From contig JAMOUQ010000045.1 in assembly GCA_027068085.1 (NCBI GenBank), positions 1 to 64,000 on the forward strand: DNA of 64,000 bases, in the 5' to 3' direction. Source of the stretch: Desulfobacteraceae bacterium (GTDB taxonomy: Bacteria > Desulfobacterota > Desulfobacteria > Desulfobacterales > Desulfosarcinaceae). This document shows positions 62,837 through 64,000 of this stretch, one piece after another. The notes beneath the pieces were generated by a model that saw nothing but the letters and a program-made list of their open reading frames with translations, made no database searches and was not told where the DNA came from. How positions within the stretch are numbered: the first letter of the stretch is position 1; each line of letters starts with the position of its first letter. The translations under genes and the position numbers were made by a program.

Positions 62837-64000
62837 TCAGTCCCCCGAGCCGCCGGCTGCGGCCTGCAGAGCCCGGGCCAGGCCGGCGAGCTTTCTTTTG
62901 TACCCCATCTTGTTCTTGTTGGCCTTGCCGGCCAGCAGGATGCGGCAGCCGTCTGCTTCGCCCTCCGCCTCCAGGGCCACCTGCTGATGGGAAAGGAAAA
63001 AGGTGATGAAACAGCCGGCTATCATCAGGATGAAACCGGCATAGACCACCGGAACCCCCGGATCCCGGGTCACCTGGAGCCCGGTGTAATAAATCTCTTT
63101 GGTATGCTCGAATTTTTGAAGGGCCTTGCGGGTTTCAGGTCCGATGGCAAAGACCAGGTCTCCCCCGCGCATCCTGTCGAAACCCGGAAAATTCACCGGG
63201 AGCAGGATTTCGGTCCGGCTGCCGTCGGGCTTCACCAAGACGGCCAGCAGGGCCGGACCGATACTCTGGCCGCCGAAGCTGGCCCGGGGCTTGAAATCCG
63301 TAAGGGTAAGACTGCCGCCGCCTTCGGGCAGATCGAGTCTCTCGCCCAGCTTCAACTTATACCGGTAAACCATGGACGAGGAGGTGCTGGTTATCTCCAG
63401 ATCGATGGCGGAAGGCAGGTCCTTGAGTTGCGGGCCCTGCGTGCCGGCCGGAACCACGGTCTTTCCGTAGCTTGCCTGGAAGATGTTGATGCCTTCGTAA
63501 CGCAGGGGATCGTTGACGATTATGTCTTTTTTGAAAATCTCCTTTCCGTCGCGCAGGAGAGTAAGGCTGGAGCGGTACTGCTTGGGAGCGCCGTTGTCGT
63601 AGAAAGTGATGGAAAAATCATCGCACCTGATGGTAAAAGGCAGCTTGCGGATCTGATTGGAATTCGACAGCCGGATCTGATCGGCACTCTGGCCCTCGGC
63701 GATGTTGACAAAACCTTCGTAGCCGAAAATAGATCCTATCAGAGCTCCGGCCAGGAGCAAAACCACGCTGAAATGCACTATGTAGACCCCGAGCCGCGTC
63801 CAGCGCCCCTTTTCGGCGGCCAGCGCGAATCCCCGGCTGCGCTGCTCGATCCGGAGCCGCCGGTAACGTTTCCGGAAAAAATTTTCGCAGATCTCGCGGG
63901 CCCGGCTTGGATCACAGGGCAGGCTGAATTGCTGGCGATTCCTGGTCTTGAGGATCCTGGCCGGATCGAGTTTGGGATCAGGATTGAAGATTATCTTCCA
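62837..64000 (-). CDS. resB: cytochrome c biogenesis protein ResB (5' end outside window)
   Basis: The frame is open to the right edge, giving at least 387 residues. The visible part has a membrane helix (HFSVVLLLAGALIGSIFGYEG), a large periplasmic domain with the ResB features RKLPFTIRCDDFSITFYDNG and ADQIRLSN, and a last helix (VVYAGFILMIAGCFITFFLSH). A 45-residue basic tail follows. It partners CcsA in haem delivery and apocytochrome binding. The start codon lies beyond 64000. Confidence 0.92.
   Translation of the reverse strand, partial: WKIIFNPDPKLDPARILKTRNRQQFSLPCDPSRAREICENFFRKRYRRLRIEQRSRGFALAAEKGRWTRLGVYIVHFSVVLLLAGALIGSIFGYEGFVNIAEGQSADQIRLSNSNQIRKLPFTIRCDDFSITFYDNGAPKQYRSSLTLLRDGKEIFKKDIIVNDPLRYEGINIFQASYGKTVVPAGTQGPQLKDLPSAIDLEITSTSSSMVYRYKLKLGERLDLPEGGGSLTLTDFKPRASFGGQSIGPALLAVLVKPDGSRTEILLPVNFPGFDRMRGGDLVFAIGPETRKALQKFEHTKEIYYTGLQVTRDPGVPVVYAGFILMIAGCFITFFLSHQQVALEAEGEADGCRILLAGKANKNKMGYKRKLAGLARALQAAAGGSGD

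Overview
The window is a GC-rich bacterial chromosome segment with no rRNA, tRNA or CRISPR array that I can see. The best taxonomic fit is a sulfate-reducing-type member of the Desulfobacterota. The reasons are a complete qrcABCD quinone reductase locus, a multihaem cytochrome, System II cytochrome c maturation genes (ccsA/resB), a TauE/SafE exporter with a large periplasmic domain, a selenocysteine-containing peroxiredoxin, and sigma-54 signalling genes. The genus cannot be fixed from the sequence alone.

Layout. 1-405: AT-rich edge with the tail of an unrecognised gene. 406-5259: divergent dnaA (a motif-divergent copy) and uvrA around an AT-rich spacer that carries a perfect 22-bp inverted repeat. 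5339-14475: a long leftward run of housekeeping genes. In order of transcription these are trm112-like, DUF4416, yicC, remA-like, gmk, rlmB, icd, comF, pgeF, pyrK, then the Fo genes atpZ-atpI-atpB-atpE. 14761-26824: a histidine-utilisation region. The leftward unit hutU-ftcD-hutI-fchA-livHMGF-livK couples histidine breakdown to a branched-chain-type ABC importer. The rightward hutC-hutH diverges from it, and HutC-box-like repeats lie between the two. 26972-28855: trmO and a CoA-disulfide-reductase-type flavoprotein.

28916-29638: a leftward peroxiredoxin whose peroxidatic residue is encoded by an in-frame UGA followed by a compact stem-loop. It is read here as one selenoprotein, although ordinary gene calling splits it in two. 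29845-40405: a leftward MSHA-like type IV pilus/type II secretion-like operon with one pilin and two internal terminator-like hairpins. 40788-44234: a membrane protein, histidine kinase and sigma-54 response regulator that may control it. 44551-47590: an unrecognised membrane protein, the TauE-type exporter and a small membrane protein.

48226-54665: a rightward cluster for an apparently cytoplasmic molybdopterin oxidoreductase. It also encodes a multi-cluster ferredoxin, a GltD-like FAD/NAD(P) flavoprotein with extra Fe-S domains, a 71-residue protein, a CBS-domain protein and a HoxU-like [2Fe-2S]/[4Fe-4S] protein. It sits behind a near-perfect sigma-54 promoter with upstream repeats. The substrate is not known, and this is the best candidate in the window for an undescribed enzyme system. 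54794-56044: murA. 56240-61674: qrcABCD plus a 53-residue membrane peptide gene at its 3' end. 61913-64000: ccsA and the 3' part of resB, which runs off the window.

Together the genes suggest an anaerobe that can ferment or oxidise histidine, moves periplasmic electrons into the quinone pool through Qrc, makes c-type cytochromes, and has an ATP synthase c-ring carrying residues typical of sodium-coupled enzymes.
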